Below, piece after piece: positions 62,097 through 64,000 of a stretch of DNA of 64,000 nucleotides. The first letter of the stretch is position 1, and every line of letters starts with the position of its first letter. The notes under the pieces are model-generated. The model ran no database searches, was not told where the DNA came from, and saw only the letters and a program-made list of their open reading frames with translations. Both the position numbers and the translations under genes were made by a program. Source of the DNA: Microbacterium abyssi (GTDB taxonomy: Bacteria; Actinomycetota; Actinomycetes; Actinomycetales; Microbacteriaceae); NCBI RefSeq assembly GCF_015277895.1, contig NZ_CP063815.1:1364001-1428000 (forward strand), given 5' to 3'.

Positions 62097-62193
62097 GCCG
62101 CAGGACGCAAAAGGCACAGTCTGAAGTGGATCGGCGCACGCCGATCCGAGTCGCCGATAACGACCAGCGTTCAATCGCGCGAAACTTTCTTGG

Positions 62194-62222
62194 AAGGCCT
62201 CCCCACGGTGTGGGGAGGCCTT
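62194..62222. terminator. Two-way terminator between rpsO and the DUF488 gene
   Basis: A perfect 12-bp stem (AAGGCCTCCCCA, 62194-62205, with 62211-62222) with a 5-nt loop begins with AA and ends with TT, so it can act on both strands. It touches the stop of the DUF488 gene. Confidence 0.85.
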
Positions 62223-62761
62223 CATCGTTCCCGCTCAGTCGAGTACGTGACGGTGTCGCCGTCGACGACGGCCCCCGTCGTGAGCTCGGCCGGTTGCAGC
62301 CGCCCCTCGCCCATCAGGTGGAACACCGCCTCGCCTCGTGCGACCAGATGATCAGCGATGATGCGCCGGTGGCATCGCCACCAGACCGCCTCCGAGCACA
62401 TGACGGTCGTGCGCAACTCGCGCCCGCGATCGAGCAGCCTGTCCAGGCCCGAACGGAACTCATCCGAGAGCGCATGGTCGGCGTAGTTGTGAAAGCTGCG
62501 GTTCTGCCAGAACGCGTTCGTCTCGAACGGCACCTCCTTCGAAACCGGCCGGCGGCCCCCGAGCTCCGCGATGCGCTCGAACCGGATGCCGGTGGCGCCG
62601 AGCGATTCGCGCAGCGAGTCCTCGTCGAACTGCGGATGCCGCCGGGAGCCGGGGAGCCTGCGCACATCCACGACCAGGCCGATCTGGGCAGACGTCAGCA
62701 CCGAGATGAACTCATCGATCGAGCGGTCCGAGTGTCCGACGGTGTGAAACGGCAGCGACAT
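62222..62761 (-). CDS. DUF488-family protein
   Basis: The 179-residue protein belongs to DUF488, a conserved family without a proved activity. Landmarks are FHTVGHSDRSIDEF at the start, VVDVRRLPGSRRHPQFD near residue 30 and ELGGRRP near 65. The strongly conserved MCSEAVWWRCHRRIIADHL lies near 121. The Cys and clustered Trp, Arg and His in this last box suggest an active site or metal or nucleotide pocket. ATG 62761 has TAGCCT 6 nt upstream. It stands alone between two convergent or divergent neighbours. Confidence 0.88.
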   Translation of the reverse strand: MSLPFHTVGHSDRSIDEFISVLTSAQIGLVVDVRRLPGSRRHPQFDEDSLRESLGATGIRFERIAELGGRRPVSKEVPFETNAFWQNRSFHNYADHALSDEFRSGLDRLLDRGRELRTTVMCSEAVWWRCHRRIIADHLVARGEAVFHLMGEGRLQPAELTTGAVVDGDTVTYSTERER

Positions 62762-62773
62762 CCGTCGAGGCTA
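62762..62773 (-). promoter_or_regulatory. Leaderless -10 element for the DUF488 gene
   Basis: On the minus strand TAGCCT (62768-62773) ends 6 nt before the ATG at 62761. It lies in the 28-nt gap after the oxygenase gene. Confidence 0.65.
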
Positions 62774-62789
62774 CCTGGGAAGCCCGGGC

Positions 62790-63794
62790 TCAGGCCGTGG
62801 GGCTCAGCAGGTCGGCGTGGTGGATCTCGGCGACGTTCGGGTGCGCGCGCAGTCGCGACTTGAGGGAGTTCTCGCCGTACAGGCTGTGGATCGGGTTGTC
62901 CGGGTCCTCGGAGACGCCGGTCGCCTCGGCCCGGAGCTCTTCGGGCAGCTCGATGAGCGGCAGCTTGGCGTCGAGCGCCGGGCTGAAGAAGAACGGCACC
63001 GAGATGCGGTCGTCGGGAGCCTTCGGCGAGATCACCCGGTGGTTGGTGGCCTTGAGGTAACCGCCGGTGGCGTACTCGAGCATCTCGCCGATGTTCACGA
63101 TGAATGCGTCGTCGACCGGCGGGGCATCGACCCAGGCGCCGTCGCGCTCGACCTGCAGGCCGCCCTTGCCGGGTTCCACCCAGAGGAGGGTGAGCACGCC
63201 GGAGTCCTTGTGCGCACCGACCCCCTGCTGCGGCTCGGGGGCGTCGGTGCCGGGGTAGCGGACGATCTTCAGCAGGCTCGCCGGGTCTCCGAAGTCGGCG
63301 TCGAAGTGCGTCGACTCTGCGCCGAGAGCCTCCGCCCAGCTGCGCAGGAGGCGCCGGGAGATCCCGGTGAGGTGCTCGCGCCATGACTCGGCGACCTCGC
63401 GCAGCTCGGGCTGGGCGGCCGGCCAGAGGTTGGGGCCGATCAGCCGGTTGAACGCAGGGCCGCCCTCGACCGGCTCCCGCTCCGGGCCGATGTCGATCTG
63501 CTCCCGCCAGTCGACCTTGCCCTGGGTGAGTTCGCCGCCGATGCGGGTGTACCCCCGGAACTGCGGGCTGTGCACGTTCTCGATGGCCAGCTTCTCCTTC
63601 TCTGGCAGTGCGAAGAAGTCGCGCGCCGCCTGCTGCAGGCGGCGGAAGAGCTCGGGCTCGATGCCCGTGCCGATGAGATAGAAGAAGCCGACGTCGTGCG
63701 CGGCAGCCGCCAGGTCGTCGCGGAACTGCGCGGCGGCCTCCGGCCCCTGGTCGAGCTGGGACAGGTCGAGGACGGGGAGGTTCAGATCAGCCAT
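62790..63794 (-). CDS. Isopenicillin-N-synthase-like 2-oxoglutarate/Fe(II) oxygenase
   Basis: The 334-residue protein has the DIOX_N region at the start (LPVLDLSQLDQGPEAAAQF) and the double-stranded helix core. The iron ligands are His and Asp in VGAHKDSGVLTLLW near residue 204 and His in KATNHRVISP near 260. The co-substrate arginine-serine pair is DRISVPFFFSP near 272. Bacterial members of this family rarely make penicillins; most have unknown substrates or act on amino acids and nucleobases. No peptide synthetase or other biosynthesis gene is nearby. ATG 63794 has TACGCT 6 nt upstream. Confidence 0.88.
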   Translation of the reverse strand: MADLNLPVLDLSQLDQGPEAAAQFRDDLAAAAHDVGFFYLIGTGIEPELFRRLQQAARDFFALPEKEKLAIENVHSPQFRGYTRIGGELTQGKVDWREQIDIGPEREPVEGGPAFNRLIGPNLWPAAQPELREVAESWREHLTGISRRLLRSWAEALGAESTHFDADFGDPASLLKIVRYPGTDAPEPQQGVGAHKDSGVLTLLWVEPGKGGLQVERDGAWVDAPPVDDAFIVNIGEMLEYATGGYLKATNHRVISPKAPDDRISVPFFFSPALDAKLPLIELPEELRAEATGVSEDPDNPIHSLYGENSLKSRLRAHPNVAEIHHADLLSPTA

Positions 63795-63806
63795 GCCCCG
63801 AGCGTA
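63795..63806 (-). promoter_or_regulatory. Leaderless -10 element for the oxygenase gene
   Basis: On the minus strand TACGCT (63801-63806) ends 6 nt before the ATG at 63794. Confidence 0.62.
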
Positions 63807-63855
63807 CGGCGAGATTCCACGGCGGCAGTCGAGTGTTTCGAAGATTTACCGTCGG

Positions 63856-63867
63856 TAGCCTGAAATC
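63856..63867 (+). promoter_or_regulatory. Leaderless -10 element for the gene at 63868
   Basis: TAGCCT (63856-63861) ends 6 nt before the ATG at 63868. Confidence 0.62.
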
Positions 63868-64000
63868 ATGCCTCGTCTGTGGATTGCGCTTCGCCTGTTA
63901 CTGCCGGCGGTCTGGATCGGCCTGATCGCGGGCTTGAGTTTCATCGAGACGCCGCTGAAATTCCTCGCGCCCGGAATAACGACCCCCCTGGGCCTGGGCA
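63868..64000 (+). CDS. Membrane protein (partial, 3' end outside window)
   Basis: Only the first 44 residues are visible. They begin MPRLWIALRLLLPAVWIGLI, a basic start followed by a hydrophobic helix, then SFIETPLKFLAPGITTPLG. The pattern is that of a conserved actinobacterial membrane protein of unknown role. A -10 hexamer exactly 6 nt before the ATG supports the start. Size and function cannot be judged from this fragment. Confidence 0.65.
   Translation, partial: MPRLWIALRLLLPAVWIGLIAGLSFIETPLKFLAPGITTPLGLG

Overview
The window is high-GC DNA with tightly packed genes on both strands. Gene content and order point to an actinobacterium of the family Microbacteriaceae, most like Microbacterium. 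The evidence is the atpBEFHAGDC order, short actinobacterial forms of NusA, MutY and ATP synthase epsilon, proteins with the actinobacterial Pro-rich tail style, and TANNNT -10 elements placed directly in front of start codons. I found no rRNA, tRNA, CRISPR array, prophage or insertion sequence. The species call is an inference, since no marker such as 16S rRNA is present. No gene-free stretch exceeds about 290 bases.

Layout: 1-6.5 kb carries the F1Fo ATP synthase operon, with atpB cut by the window edge. 6.5-16.6 kb holds YaaA, a membrane protein with a Pro-rich tail, a PP2C phosphatase, an EccC/FtsK-type ATPase, an asparaginase/alanine dehydrogenase pair, an OsmC protein, an acyltransferase and an FKBP lipoprotein. 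16.6-26 kb contains the non-mevalonate isoprenoid genes dxr and ispG with a site-2 protease between them. That stretch also has a MurE ligase, a YcnI pair and a fused anthranilate-synthase-type enzyme preceded by a clear tryptophan attenuator. 26-35 kb holds an AlaX editing protein, a small group of kinase/acetyltransferase genes, an RNB ribonuclease, a PEP-mutase-like enzyme, proS and a LOG-family protein. 35-46.4 kb is the nusA-ylxR-infB-rbfA ... truB ... ribF translation cluster, interrupted by a LuxR regulator, mutY, a lipoprotein and two membrane proteins. 46.5-64 kb has a SNF2 helicase, pfkA, a DUF559-like gene bracketed by hairpin repeats, oligopeptidase B, a phosphate transporter behind a PHO-box-like site, aspartase, a FAH-family enzyme, a PrsW-like protease, an FKBP, YceI, an MFS exporter, rpsO, a DUF488 protein and a 2-oxoglutarate oxygenase.

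The most interesting signals are four. (1) A leader peptide with tandem Trp codons and a mutually exclusive hairpin pair precedes the TrpE/G-type gene. (2) Twenty genes, including that leader peptide, have a TANNNT hexamer exactly 6 nt before the start codon, which suggests leaderless mRNAs. (3) The DUF559-like nuclease-fold gene sits between two clusters of related inverted repeats. (4) Three PHO-box-like units phased at 11 bp lie in front of the phosphate transporter. Asparaginase, alanine dehydrogenase and aspartase give this segment a small amino-acid catabolism theme, but they are not one operon.
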